64,000 nucleotides of DNA from 13-2-20CM-68-14 sp051955535 (GCA_051955535.1 JBQCGP010000071.1:27083-91082), one strand, 5' to 3'. Numbered from the stretch's first letter, positions 8,590-17,323 are shown. Notes: generated from the letters alone by a model not told the origin. Numbers and translations are program-made.

Positions 8590-9989
8590 ACGTCGAGCGG
8601 GCCGCAGCGGCCTGCCTCTTTCCCGGCTTCGCCGGGGTCAGCGCTCCCGAGTGGGTGCGCCGTTGGGTCGAGCGCGGGCTGGGCGGCGTCGTCCTCTTCG
8701 GCCAGAACATCGAGACGACCGGCCAGGTACGTGAGCTGACCGCCGCGCTCCGAGCCGAGCGTGACGACCTCCTCGTGGCAACGGATGAGGAAGGAGGGGA
8801 CGTCACCCGCATCGAGGCCCGGCGGGGAAGCTCCTATCCGGGCAACTGGGCGCTCGGAATCGTCGACGACGCCGAGCTGACCGAGGCTGTCGCAGCGTCG
8901 ATCGCGGCGGACCTCGCCGGCGTCGGCATCAACTTCGACTTCGCACCAGTCGCGGATGTGAACTCGAATCCCGACAACCCGGTGATCGGGATTCGTTCCT
9001 TCGGCGGCGAGCCGTCGCTCGTGGCGCGTCATGTCCGAGCTTTCGTCACCGGCTTGCAAGGCGGAGGCATCGCCGGGTGCGCCAAGCATTTCCCCGGCCA
9101 CGGCGACACCTCGCAGGATTCGCACCTCGAGCTTCCGGTCGTCGAGGGGAACGTCGGCGAGGCCCTGGAGCCGTTCCGCGCCGCGATTGCCGCTGGCGTC
9201 CGTTCGATCATGACCGCGCACGTCCTCGTGCCGGAGCTGGCCCCCGAACAGGCAACCCTGAGTCACGAGATCCTGCAGGTGCTGTTGCGCGACGAGCTCG
9301 GTTTCGGCGGAGTGGCGATCACCGACGCTCTCGAGATGCGCGCCGTCGCCGATGCCGTCGGCGTCGAGGAAGGCGCGGTTCTAGCGCTGGTCGCGGGCGC
9401 CGACGCCCTCTGCCTCGGGGCCGACATCGACGAGCCGATCGTCGGCGCAGTCCACGCCGCCGTCGTCGATGCCGTCCGTGCAGGTCGCCTCGCCGGGGAG
9501 CGCCTTGGCGAAGCCGCCGAGCGCGTGCGGGCGCTCGCCGAGTGGGCGGCGACCCCATCCGCGTCGACCCCCAGCCCCGAGCTCGGCGCCCGCGCGGCCG
9601 CGCTCGCCCTCCGGAGTGACGGGGCGATCGGCCTCTCGGCACCGCCTCTGCTCGTGGACCTGCGCCCGCCGGCGTCCATCGCCGCGGGCGAGGCCGGCCA
9701 CGGACTCGCCGACGTCCTGGACGTCGCCGAAGCGGTGGTCGTCAGGGAAGGTGACGCCCTTCCGGAGCCGAACGGACGCCCACTCGTAGTCGTCGTTCGA
9801 GACGCTCACCGACACGAGTGGGAGCGGGCGGCGGTCGAGCGATTGCTCGGACGAGCCCCGCAAGCGGTGGTCGTCGAGACCGGGCTCCCCCTCTGGCAGC
9901 CGAAGGAAGCCCCATACATCGCGAGCTACGGCGCAGGCCGCGCGAACCTCGAGGCCGCGGCGAGCGCGCTCGTCGCCGCCCGCAGATAG
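8586..9989 (+). CDS. nagZ: Family 3 beta-N-acetylglucosaminidase (NagZ type)
   Basis: A 467-residue glycoside hydrolase. Residues 167-173 are KHFPGHG, followed by the D-S-H loop at 178-180 that supplies the unusual His acid/base of NagZ enzymes, and Asp247 in ITDALEM is the likely nucleophile. Residues from about 350 form a second alpha/beta domain. There is no signal peptide, so it should act in the cytoplasm on imported GlcNAc-beta-1,4-(anhydro)MurNAc or chitobiose. ATG 8586 overlaps the permease stop by 4 bases. Products would feed MurQ and NagA after phosphorylation. The symbol reflects the family; a broader beta-hexosaminidase role is possible. Confidence 0.88.
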   Translation: MNVERAAAACLFPGFAGVSAPEWVRRWVERGLGGVVLFGQNIETTGQVRELTAALRAERDDLLVATDEEGGDVTRIEARRGSSYPGNWALGIVDDAELTEAVAASIAADLAGVGINFDFAPVADVNSNPDNPVIGIRSFGGEPSLVARHVRAFVTGLQGGGIAGCAKHFPGHGDTSQDSHLELPVVEGNVGEALEPFRAAIAAGVRSIMTAHVLVPELAPEQATLSHEILQVLLRDELGFGGVAITDALEMRAVADAVGVEEGAVLALVAGADALCLGADIDEPIVGAVHAAVVDAVRAGRLAGERLGEAAERVRALAEWAATPSASTPSPELGARAAALALRSDGAIGLSAPPLLVDLRPPASIAAGEAGHGLADVLDVAEAVVVREGDALPEPNGRPLVVVVRDAHRHEWERAAVERLLGRAPQAVVVETGLPLWQPKEAPYIASYGAGRANLEAAASALVAARR

Positions 9990-10054
9990 TTGTAATGGCA
10001 GCGGTCCCCGCGCGACTGCACTGCGACAACCGAGGGGTCGCAGGAGGAGTGGCA

Positions 10055-11083
10055 ATGGAGAACGAACCGATGGGCGCCGTCTACGTGCAGACGAACGACG
10101 CCGACATGAACGAGGTCGTCGCCTACCGCCGCGCCGGCGACGGGTCTCTGACTCAGGCGGGAACCTTTGCAACCGGCGGACGTGGCACAGGCGAACGGCA
10201 CCTGCCGTCCCAGAGCTCGGTGATCGCCGCCGACGGATACGTGCTCGTGGCGAACACAGGCAGCGACGACGTCTCGCTGTTCACCGTCGAGGCCGACGGC
10301 CTGCGCCTCGAGGACACGGCGCAGTCGGGCGGCTCGCGGCCGACGAGCGTCGCTTTGCACGATGGACTCGTCTACGTCCTCAACAACGGGTCCGCCACGA
10401 TCGACGGCTTTCGGATCGCCGGCGGGAAGCTCGAGCCGATTGGCGACTCGAAGCGACCGCTGAGCGGGGACGGCGCAGACGGCGCGCAGATCGCGTTCAG
10501 CCCGGACGGCGCGACGCTCGTCGTCACCGAGCGCGGTACCAATTCCCTCAGCGCGTACGCCGTCGACGAGAGCGGCCACGCTGAGGGACCCGCGACGATT
10601 CGGTCGGCCGGACAGACTCCGTACGGCTTCGACTTCACCGCATCCGGGGCGCTCGTCGTCACCGAGGCATTCGGCGGCGAGATCGGCAGGGCTGCGGCCT
10701 CGTCGTACGCGGTCGGAGAGCCCGGCGAGGTGAAGCACGTCAGCGGCTCCGTGGCGAACACTCGGAGCGAGGTCTGCTGGGCAGCGGTCACGAACGACGG
10801 CCGCTTCGTCTACGTCACCAACTTCGGCGACGGGACGATCTCCAGCTACCGGATCGCCGAGGACGGGAGCATCGAGCTCGCCGAGGCGGTCGCGGCGGCG
10901 ACGCGACCCGGGGAGCCCGGCGTTCGTGACGAGGCGCTCAGCGCCGACGGTCGCTTCCTGTACGCGCTCGACGCCGACGCGCAGAAGGTTCACGCATGGA
11001 CTGTCGATGCCGAAGGACGCCTCACCGAGATCGGCGCCGTCGACGGGTTGCCGGAGACGGTTGCCGGACTGGCGGCGACCTGA
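10055..11083 (+). CDS. Lactonase-family seven-bladed beta-propeller protein
   Basis: A 342-residue protein of the YbhE/6-phosphogluconolactonase-like propeller family, with repeated blades such as GYVLVANTGSDDVSLF, GLVYVLNNGSATIDGF and RFVYVTNFGDGTISSY. ATG 10055 follows AGGAGG (10042-10047) by 7 bases, one of the clearest ribosome binding sites in the window. No signal peptide is seen. Similar actinobacterial proteins are annotated as lactonases with little evidence, so the substrate is unknown. It lies 65 bases after nagZ and may be read from the same transcript. Confidence 0.8.
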   Translation: MENEPMGAVYVQTNDADMNEVVAYRRAGDGSLTQAGTFATGGRGTGERHLPSQSSVIAADGYVLVANTGSDDVSLFTVEADGLRLEDTAQSGGSRPTSVALHDGLVYVLNNGSATIDGFRIAGGKLEPIGDSKRPLSGDGADGAQIAFSPDGATLVVTERGTNSLSAYAVDESGHAEGPATIRSAGQTPYGFDFTASGALVVTEAFGGEIGRAAASSYAVGEPGEVKHVSGSVANTRSEVCWAAVTNDGRFVYVTNFGDGTISSYRIAEDGSIELAEAVAAATRPGEPGVRDEALSADGRFLYALDADAQKVHAWTVDAEGRLTEIGAVDGLPETVAGLAAT

Positions 11084-11096
11084 GAGAGTCGCACTC

Positions 11097-11696
11097 GTGC
11101 CTCTGATCTCACGCGGCTTTCACGGGCGCGGCCGCGAAGGTCCCGCCGACCGGATCCCGCCCGGACAGCATCTTGTGGACGACTTCCCGGTGCTCTCGGC
11201 CGGGCCGACCCCCCACACGCCGCTCGAGGAGTGGACCTTCACGATCGAGTGCGGCGCGGAGCCGGTCCGATGGACGTGGGACGAGTTCCAGGCGCTCCCG
11301 AGCGAGGAGGTCACGGTCGACATCCACTGCGTCACGAAGTGGTCGAAGCTCGACACGGCCTGGAAGGGTGTCTCGGTCGACGCCCTCCTGGATCACGTCG
11401 ACTACGACTCGGAGTACCTGCTCGCGTACTGCGACGGCGGCTACACGACGAACCTGCCGATCGAGCACGTCACCGACGGCAAGGCCTGGGTCGCGTATAC
11501 CTACGACGGCGAGCCGCTCGAGCCGGAGCACGGCGGCCCGGCCCGGCTGCTCGTACCGCACCTGTATTTCTGGAAGAGCGCTAAGTGGGTGCGCGGCCTG
11601 CGGCTACGTGACGAGGACGGCCCCGGCTTCTGGGAGTCGAACGGCTACCACCTCCTCGGCGACCCTTGGCTGGAACAGCGGTACTGGGGCGACTGA
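11097..11696 (+). CDS. Sulfite oxidase-like molybdopterin oxidoreductase
   Basis: A 199-residue single-domain protein of the oxidoreductase molybdopterin-binding fold. The Mo-ligand Cys is in VDIHCVTKWSKLDTAWKGV, and YTTNLPIEHVTDGKAWVAY lines the pocket. The C-terminus WVRGLRLRDEDGPGFWE is typical of the short sulfite-oxidase-like/YedY-like family. No dimerisation or heme domain is present, and no twin-arginine signal, so it may be cytoplasmic. It starts with GTG 11097 and overlaps the flavin reductase gene. With the next two genes it forms a cassette that I know from other Actinobacteria. The physiological substrate is unknown. Confidence 0.85.
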   Translation: MPLISRGFHGRGREGPADRIPPGQHLVDDFPVLSAGPTPHTPLEEWTFTIECGAEPVRWTWDEFQALPSEEVTVDIHCVTKWSKLDTAWKGVSVDALLDHVDYDSEYLLAYCDGGYTTNLPIEHVTDGKAWVAYTYDGEPLEPEHGGPARLLVPHLYFWKSAKWVRGLRLRDEDGPGFWESNGYHLLGDPWLEQRYWGD

Positions 11697-12394
11697 CGTG
11701 GCTCGTCGCCGAGGTTGCGGCGAAGGTCGACGAGACGCCTCGGGTTCGAACGCTGTTGCTCGACGCCGACGGCTGGGCCGGGCACCGGCCGGGCCAGCAC
11801 CTCGACGTCCGCCTGACGGCCGAGGGCGGCTACCAGGCGCAGCGCAGCTACTCGATCGCCTCGGCGCCGGACGAGCAGCTCGCGATCACGGTCGAGCGAC
11901 TCTCGGACGGTGAGGTCTCGCCGTGGCTCGTCGACGAGGCGCGTGACGGCGACCGCTTCGAGCTGCGGGGGCCGATCGGCGGGTATTTCGTCTGGGAGGA
12001 CGACGGCCGGCCGGTCTTCCTCGTCGGCGGCGGGTCGGGGGTCGTGCCGCTGATGGCGATGATCCGTTCTTCGTCCGCGAGCGCGCGGATGCGCCTTCTC
12101 TACTCGTCGCGGACGGTCGAGGACGTGATCTACCGCGACGAGCTGGCCGAGCGCGACGGCAACGGCGTCGAGGTCGTGTACACGCTGACACGCGCCCAGC
12201 CGCCCGGTTGGACGGGCTACTCGAAGCGCATCGACGCGGCGCTCCTACGTGAGGTCGCCTGGCCCGCGGCCGAGCGGCCGCAGGTCTTCATCTGCGGGTC
12301 GACACGGTTCGTCGACGCCGCCGCCGACGGGCTCGTCGAGCTCGGCTACGAGCCCGAGTCGATCAGAACCGAGCGGTTCGGAGCGACCGGCTGA
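11666..12394 (+). CDS. Ferredoxin-reductase-type FAD/NAD(P)H oxidoreductase
   Basis: About 242 residues with an FAD domain (GHRPGQHLDVRL, then QRSYSIASAP as the RxYS flavin motif) and an NAD(P)H domain (VFLVGGGSGVVPLMAM, then FICGSTRFVDAAADGLVELGY in part). No Fe-S domain is attached. It probably supplies electrons to the neighbouring Mo enzyme. The first conserved stretch is TWLVAEVAAKVDETPRV; the only plausible start is TTG 11666, overlapping the previous gene by 31 bases, so the start is uncertain. Confidence 0.85.
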   Translation: MAGTAVLGRLTWLVAEVAAKVDETPRVRTLLLDADGWAGHRPGQHLDVRLTAEGGYQAQRSYSIASAPDEQLAITVERLSDGEVSPWLVDEARDGDRFELRGPIGGYFVWEDDGRPVFLVGGGSGVVPLMAMIRSSSASARMRLLYSSRTVEDVIYRDELAERDGNGVEVVYTLTRAQPPGWTGYSKRIDAALLREVAWPAAERPQVFICGSTRFVDAAADGLVELGYEPESIRTERFGATG

Positions 12395-12660
12395 TGCACA
12401 CGAGTGACATGAGGCTGGACGGGAATGCGATCGGCGGGCTCCTCTTCGAGCTGTTCGGCGTCGACATGACGACCGCGACCGGCGTCTGCGGAAGCTGCGG
12501 CGCCGCCGATCTCGTCGCCCGCCTCGAGGTCTACGTGCAGGCGCCCGGCACCGTGGTGCGCTGCGCTCACTGCAGCGCGGTCCTGATGCGGATCGTGCGA
12601 GGGCCGGACCGGACGTGGCTCGACCTCAGCGGGCTACGCTCGGTCGAGCTTCCTCTTTAG
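12394..12660 (+). CDS. Small zinc-ribbon protein (DUF6510-like)
   Basis: 88 residues with two CxxC pairs, CGSCG and CAHC, about 28 residues apart, expected to bind one Zn. The N-terminal half is LDGNAIGGLLFELFGVDMT. It begins inside the stop of the reductase gene (TGATG). Small proteins of this kind accompany the sulfite-oxidase-like/flavin-reductase pair in other Actinobacteria. Its role, perhaps in assembly or electron transfer, is not known. Confidence 0.75.
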   Translation: MHTSDMRLDGNAIGGLLFELFGVDMTTATGVCGSCGAADLVARLEVYVQAPGTVVRCAHCSAVLMRIVRGPDRTWLDLSGLRSVELPL

Positions 12661-12661
12661 C

Positions 12662-13612
12662 TTGCGCTGGACCGAGGCTGACTGGCTCGCGGAGGCCGAC
12701 GCGTGGATTCGCGAGCGGGTCTCGGTGACCGGCGAGCTCGATCAGTTCCACGTCAGGTGGTGGTCGACCGTGATCCGCGTGCCGACCGACGACGAGGACC
12801 TGTACTTCAAGGCGGTCGGGCCGGGCTTCGAGTTCGAGCCGGCGCTGACGGTTCGCCTCTTCGAGCTCGCTCCCGATCGCGTCACTCCCGTCGTCGACGC
12901 CGACCTCGACCGCGCCTGGATGCTGATGCGGGACGCCGGTGCGCGGCTGCGCGAGGCCGTGGTGACGCCGGCCGACCTTCGGCACTGGGAGCTGGCGCTG
13001 CCGCGGTACGCCGAGCTACAGCTCGCCGCCACACCTGTCGCCGACGAGCTGCTCGCGCTCGGCGTGCCGGATGCGCGGCTCGCCGTGCTGCCGGATCAGC
13101 TTCGCGCGGTGCTCGCCGAGCCCGTGCGCGGCCTGACACCCGCTGAGCGGGAGCGCGCGCTCGCGGCGCTCCCCGAGTTCGAGTCGCTCTGCCGTGAGCT
13201 CGCAGGCTACGGAATCGCCGAGACGATCCAGCACGACGACCTCCACGATGGACAGGTTTTCTTCGCTCGAGGGCGTTACGTCTTCTTCGACTGGGGCGAC
13301 AGCTGCATCTCTCATCCCTTCCACTCGCTGACCGTGAATCTCCGTGCGGTCGCCGCGAAGCTCGACCTCGAGCCGGGGGGCGACGAGGTGAGGCGGCTCC
13401 GGGACGCGTACCTCGAGCCGTTCGGCGACCTCCGGGAGGCGGCCGACCTGGCCTACCGCACCGGCACGGTCGGCCGAGCGCTTGCCTGGGACCGCTTCGT
13501 TCGCGCCGGGTTCGACCACCTCGAGCCCGAGGACGACCTGGCTACGGCGTACGGGCTCAAGCTCTTCCTGGCGAACGGCCCGATCGGCACGTGGAGAGAA
13601 CCCCCCAATTGA
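12662..13612 (+). CDS. Phosphotransferase with aminoglycoside-kinase fold
   Basis: A 316-residue protein with the APH/choline-kinase fold. The catalytic loop is HDDLHDGQVFF and the metal site FFDWGDSCISHPFHS; the N-lobe has LYFKAVGPGFEFEPA. The start is TTG 12662, one base after the previous stop. The family phosphorylates small molecules (antibiotics, sugars, choline). The substrate here is unknown, and a sugar-kinase role for the MurNAc/GlcNAc pathway cannot be excluded from sequence. Confidence 0.75.
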   Translation: MRWTEADWLAEADAWIRERVSVTGELDQFHVRWWSTVIRVPTDDEDLYFKAVGPGFEFEPALTVRLFELAPDRVTPVVDADLDRAWMLMRDAGARLREAVVTPADLRHWELALPRYAELQLAATPVADELLALGVPDARLAVLPDQLRAVLAEPVRGLTPAERERALAALPEFESLCRELAGYGIAETIQHDDLHDGQVFFARGRYVFFDWGDSCISHPFHSLTVNLRAVAAKLDLEPGGDEVRRLRDAYLEPFGDLREAADLAYRTGTVGRALAWDRFVRAGFDHLEPEDDLATAYGLKLFLANGPIGTWREPPN

Positions 13613-13713
13613 GTGCTGTGATCGTCCCGCGAAGGCGATAACGTCACGCTTGAAGGCGGGGCGTTCCCGCCTCGTGACTGCATGACTGCCGGCCGCTCCA
13701 CAACGCACCGCAC

Positions 13714-14730
13714 GTGCTGCTGATCGCGCTCGCGACCGCAATCTCGCTGATCACGCTTGCGCTGCTGGTCTCGATTCTCCGCACGGCACGGCGCAACGAG
13801 CCTCGCCCGGCGCCGAGCACTCGCCTGCGTCACGAACGACGGCGTGCCCACCCGGCGGCGCGTGACGCGCGCGAGGCGATCGCGCTCGTCGGAGACGCGC
13901 TGGCGGCGACGCACAACCCGCGCGCGCTCGTGCCGCTCATTCTGGAGGTCGTCACCGAGGCGACCGGCGCACGCGGCGCGCAGATGCTGCACGGGGACGT
14001 CGAGATCGGCTGGTTCGGCGAAGCGGGCGGCCGGACGCGCCCGCTGACACTCGACCTGGCGAGCGAGAACTCCGAGGCCGACACGAGGCTCCTGCTCTAC
14101 CCGCCCGCGGGCGGCTTCGACGTCGAGACCCGAAAGCTCGCCGAGTGGGTCGCCGCTCAGGCCGGCATCGCGCTCGAGAACGCGCGGCTTCACGAGGAGG
14201 TCCGCCGCCAGGCGACCACGGACGAGTTGACGAACCTCGTCAATCGGCGCCGCTTCATGGAGGCCCTGGAGACCGAGCTCGAGCGCGCACGGATGTTCGA
14301 CTCACCGGTCTCCGTCGTCCTCGCCGACCTCGACGACTTCAAGCGGATCAACGACGAGTACGGCCACCACGGCGGCGACCGGGCGCTGACCTCCTTCGGA
14401 GAGCTGCTCCGCTCGCAGGTGCGCGACTTCGACGTCGCGGCCAGGCTGGGCGGCGAGGAGTTCGCGATCCTGCTTCCGCAGACCACTGCAGACGCGGCCG
14501 CGGCCGTAGCCCGTCGGACGAGGGACAAGCTGGCCACCTCGCCGATGCGGGTTTCGGAGAACGACACCGTCCGGCTGACGGCAAGCTTCGGGGTCGCCGA
14601 GTCGGCCCCCGGACAGACGTCCGACCAGCTCCTACGCCGAGCTGACGAAGCGCTCTACGCCGCGAAGCGCGCGGGCAAGAACCGCTTCGTCGTCGACCCC
14701 ACGGCCGAAGTCTCGAGCGAGTCCGTCTGA
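13714..14730 (+). CDS. Diguanylate cyclase with one transmembrane helix and GAF domain
   Basis: A 338-residue protein starting at GTG 13714. Residues 1-22 form a membrane helix, residues 55-160 a degenerate GAF-like sensor, and residues 170-330 a GGDEF domain. The active-site loop is GGEEF at 246-250, compatible with activity, and RDFD at 237-240 lies five residues upstream as the product-inhibition I-site. It should make c-di-GMP at the membrane in response to an unknown signal. It stands alone, about 100 bases after the kinase gene; that gap contains no feature I can name. Confidence 0.88.
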   Translation: MLLIALATAISLITLALLVSILRTARRNEPRPAPSTRLRHERRRAHPAARDAREAIALVGDALAATHNPRALVPLILEVVTEATGARGAQMLHGDVEIGWFGEAGGRTRPLTLDLASENSEADTRLLLYPPAGGFDVETRKLAEWVAAQAGIALENARLHEEVRRQATTDELTNLVNRRRFMEALETELERARMFDSPVSVVLADLDDFKRINDEYGHHGGDRALTSFGELLRSQVRDFDVAARLGGEEFAILLPQTTADAAAAVARRTRDKLATSPMRVSENDTVRLTASFGVAESAPGQTSDQLLRRADEALYAAKRAGKNRFVVDPTAEVSSESV

Positions 14731-14752
14731 CGCGACCGAGATACTCCTGCGA

Positions 14753-15421
14753 GTGCGGAGATTCGGCCTCGGCCTGCAACTCGCGCTCCTAGTCTCCTGC
14801 GGCGTCGCCTCCGGATATGCCTGGCGCGCCGCGCTCAGTCACGGCCACAACCTCCAGACGCAGTACATCTACGGCGGGAAGCCTTTTGCACCGCCGTGGT
14901 TCTCCTCGCCGCCTTCAGCTCGGATCGTTCCAATCAGGCCTGCGCCCGCGAACCGGCACCCGAAGGTGCGCGGCGCGATAACCGCGGATGCTGCGCCAGC
15001 CAGCGACAGCGGCACAACGAGTGCGTCGGAGTCGCGGCAGCTCGCATCGGCGACGACCTCGCCGCACGCCCCGAGCAGCTCGCCCTCGCCGGCTTCGTCT
15101 ACTCCCCAGCAAAAGGGACCGGGTCATCCGAAGCACCACTCACCGCAACCCCCACCGCCGGCACCGCCAAAGCCCCCACCTCCTCCGCCAAGCCCTCCTC
15201 CGTCACCGCCTAGCCCGCCGGCTCCGCCGCCGGTCACGCCGCCGCAGCCTTCGGTATCGATCGTTCAGACCGCTGGGAAGGGCAGTCGGCCCGGCTGGGG
15301 GCATGGCGATCCAAACCACGACCACACGGGACCGCGCGGGAAGGGGCCGCAATCCGAGGCGCCGCCTTCCGTCGCCCCAACGTCGGGCGAACAGTCGAAG
15401 GGAAAGGGACGCTCGAAATAG
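14753..15421 (+). CDS. Proline-rich secreted or membrane-anchored protein of unknown function
   Basis: 222 residues. An N-terminal helix (LGLQLALLVSCGVASGYAW) may be a signal peptide or anchor. The middle and C-terminal parts are low complexity, with a Pro-rich tract around residues 130-165 (PPPPAPPKPPPPPPSPPPS) and a Gly/Lys-rich end. GTG 14753 lies 7 bases after GATACT, a plausible -10 for a leaderless message. I do not recognise a family. Confidence 0.55.
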   Translation: MRRFGLGLQLALLVSCGVASGYAWRAALSHGHNLQTQYIYGGKPFAPPWFSSPPSARIVPIRPAPANRHPKVRGAITADAAPASDSGTTSASESRQLASATTSPHAPSSSPSPASSTPQQKGPGHPKHHSPQPPPPAPPKPPPPPPSPPPSPPSPPAPPPVTPPQPSVSIVQTAGKGSRPGWGHGDPNHDHTGPRGKGPQSEAPPSVAPTSGEQSKGKGRSK

Positions 15422-15630
15422 AGGGCCCGCCGCGGACTGGCATTTGCCCGATCTGCGGGAACGAGTTCGAGCCTTCCCGGTACCAGGTCTTGCTGGCCGC
15501 GTTCCGCGATTCATCTTTCGACCGGATCGAGTGCGCGGAGATCGCCCTCGCCGAACGGCGGAGACGGCAGGCCTTTCGGCAGCGCCGGCGGTCTGGGTCT
15601 AGGCGGCGATCCCTGCGAACTGCGGGATGA
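15418..15630 (+). other. Possible zinc-ribbon coding fragment without a normal start
   Basis: This frame is open to TGA 15628-15630 and reads TGICPICGNEFEPSRYQVLL, then FDRIECAEIALAERRRRQAF, which looks like real protein with a CPIC knuckle. There is no ATG, GTG or TTG in a suitable place; the frame runs through the end of the proline-rich gene and 32 bases into the convergent LLM gene. It could be a decayed gene, a frameshifted extension of 14753-15421 or a gene with a rare start. Without it, 15422-15598 holds nothing else I can identify. Confidence 0.3.
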
Positions 15631-16621
15631 TCTCGTCGCCGTAGGCGGCGAGCGTCTCTTCCTGCCCGTGCGTCATCAGGTAGATGTTGAACTGGTCGAC
15701 GCCGACCGACTCGAGCTCCTTCAGCTTCGCCGTGGCGGCCTCCGCGGTGCCGAGCACGCAGAAGCGGTCGACGATCTCGTCGGTGACGAACTCGCCGTGC
15801 TTCGCGCCGACGCGTGAGTGTTCCTTGTAGTCGTAGAACTTCCGCGCCTTGACGTAGTCGGTGAGCTCCTTGGGAATCTCAGAGTCCTCGCCGTAGCGCT
15901 CGATCAGGTCCATCACGTGATTGGAGACCATCGCCGGGAACCAGCGTGACTGCTCGCGCGCGTCCGCGACGTCCTCGGAGATGTGGCTCGGCGCGCCGAC
16001 GATGCACTTGAGCTCGGACGGATCGCGTCCGGCCTCCTCGGCGGCCCGGCGTGCCGTATCCATGATCCACTGGATGATCACCGGGTCGGCGAGCTGGATG
16101 ATGACCCCGTCGGCGACGCGCCCGGCGACAGCGAGCGCGCGTGGGCCGTAGCCGGCGATCCACATCGGGATCTCCGGCAGCTCCCCGCGAACCCAGTTGA
16201 GCTGGAGCTCCTTCTCGTTCCAGTCGACCTGGCGCCCGTTCATCAGGTCCTTGATCATCTGGCAGCGGCGCTCGAACTCGGCGACCTTGACCGGCTGCAA
16301 GCCGACGACGCGCCGAGAGGAGTCGCCGCGGCCGATCCCCATCACCATCCGGCCGTCGGAGACGTCTTGCATCGTCGCGTACCAGCTGGCCGTGATCGTG
16401 GGGTCGCGGATGCCGGGGTTGGTCACGAAGTGGCCGAGCTTGATCTTCTCCGTCGCGGCGGCGACGAGCGGCAGCGTCGCGTACGAGTCCTGCCAGAGGA
16501 TGTGCGAGTCGTACGTCCAGGAGTACTCGAAGCCGTGCTCCTCAGCTTTCTTCGTCAGGTCGACGAGCCGCGTGTACGGCGGATCGGGCAGAACTGTGAC
16601 GCCAAAGGTGAGACGTGCCAT
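15599..16621 (-). CDS. F420-dependent LLM-class oxidoreductase (CPS_4043-like family)
   Basis: A 340-residue bacterial-luciferase-like TIM barrel. Conserved segments include EEHGFEYSWTYDSHILW, LGHFVTNPGIRDPTITAS, GRMVMGIGRGDSSRR and MWIAGYGPRALAVAGRVADG. The family uses F420 or FMN. ATG 16621 is preferred because TATGCT (16637-16632) would place the transcript start just upstream; the frame is open further. In other genomes this subfamily sits with hydantoinase/dihydropyrimidinase genes, as it does here. RutA, which opens the uracil ring, is also an LLM enzyme, so a role at the first step of the pathway is conceivable but unproven. Confidence 0.85.
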   Translation of the reverse strand: MARLTFGVTVLPDPPYTRLVDLTKKAEEHGFEYSWTYDSHILWQDSYATLPLVAAATEKIKLGHFVTNPGIRDPTITASWYATMQDVSDGRMVMGIGRGDSSRRVVGLQPVKVAEFERRCQMIKDLMNGRQVDWNEKELQLNWVRGELPEIPMWIAGYGPRALAVAGRVADGVIIQLADPVIIQWIMDTARRAAEEAGRDPSELKCIVGAPSHISEDVADAREQSRWFPAMVSNHVMDLIERYGEDSEIPKELTDYVKARKFYDYKEHSRVGAKHGEFVTDEIVDRFCVLGTAEAATAKLKELESVGVDQFNIYLMTHGQEETLAAYGDEIIPQFAGIAA

Positions 16622-16642
16622 GAGGGCTTCGAGCATACGCCC

Positions 16643-16697
16643 GCAGGGACTGTCCCAACAACCGTTTATGGGACAGAGCCCTACGGGGTCAGGCCCT
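16643..16697. repeat. GGGACAGTCCC-family intergenic repeat, copy 1 (diverged)
   Basis: GCAGGGACTGTCCCAACAAC is followed by TTTATGGGACAGAGCCC and a reverse-complementary GGGGTCAGGCCCT. Related units occur at 23708-23799 and 30599-30629. This copy lies between the divergent LLM and LysE genes, so it is not a simple terminator. Confidence 0.6.
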
Positions 16698-16717
16698 CCC
16701 TTTGCGACACTCGTCCC

Positions 16718-17323
16718 GTGATCACGCACTTCGTCGCGTTCCTCGGCGTCGCGGCAATCGTGATCGTCACGCCCGGCCAGGACACGGCGCTGACGATCAG
16801 GAACACGCTGCTCGGCGGACGGCGCAGCGGCATCCTCACGGCCGCCGGAGTCTCGACCGGACAGGCGGTCTGGGCGCTCGCGACGAGCGCGGGGCTAGCC
16901 GCGGTGCTCCAAGCCTCCGAGCCGGCATTCGTCGCCGTCAAGGTCGCCGGGGCGGCCTACCTCGTCTACCTGGGCCTGCAGACACTCGTCCCGGCGCTAC
17001 GCCGGGGACTTCGGAAACCGAAGACGCCGCCGCGCGGAAGGTCGCTTCGTCAGGGAATCGTCAGCAACCTCGGCAACCCGAAGATGGCGGTGTTCTTCCC
17101 CAGCCTGCTGCCGCAGTTCGCAAGCCGGCCTGCTTTCGGGGCGCTCCTCCTGCTCGGGCTCGTCTTCTGCTCGATGACGTTCGTGTGGCTGACGGGCTAC
17201 GCGTTCGCGGTCGCGAAGGCCGGCGACTTCCTGCGCCGCTCGCGAGTCCGACGGACGCTGGACGCCATGACCGGCGTGGTGCTCGTCGGGCTCGGCCTAC
17301 GCCTCGCCGCCGACCAGCGCTAG
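16718..17323 (+). CDS. LysE-family amino acid exporter
   Basis: A 201-residue membrane protein with about six helices. The family motif near the N-terminus is VTPGQDTALTIRNTLLGGRRSG (shown in part: VTPGQDTALTIRNTL), and later SNLGNPKMAVFFPSLLPQF is characteristic. It exports amino acids or related zwitterions by proton exchange. GTG 16718 lies 6 bases after GACACT. Within a beta-amino acid-producing cluster it may relieve accumulation of beta-alanine, but the substrate is inferred. Its 3' end overlaps the convergent hydrolase gene by 27 bases. Confidence 0.85.
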   Translation: MITHFVAFLGVAAIVIVTPGQDTALTIRNTLLGGRRSGILTAAGVSTGQAVWALATSAGLAAVLQASEPAFVAVKVAGAAYLVYLGLQTLVPALRRGLRKPKTPPRGRSLRQGIVSNLGNPKMAVFFPSLLPQFASRPAFGALLLLGLVFCSMTFVWLTGYAFAVAKAGDFLRRSRVRRTLDAMTGVVLVGLGLRLAADQR

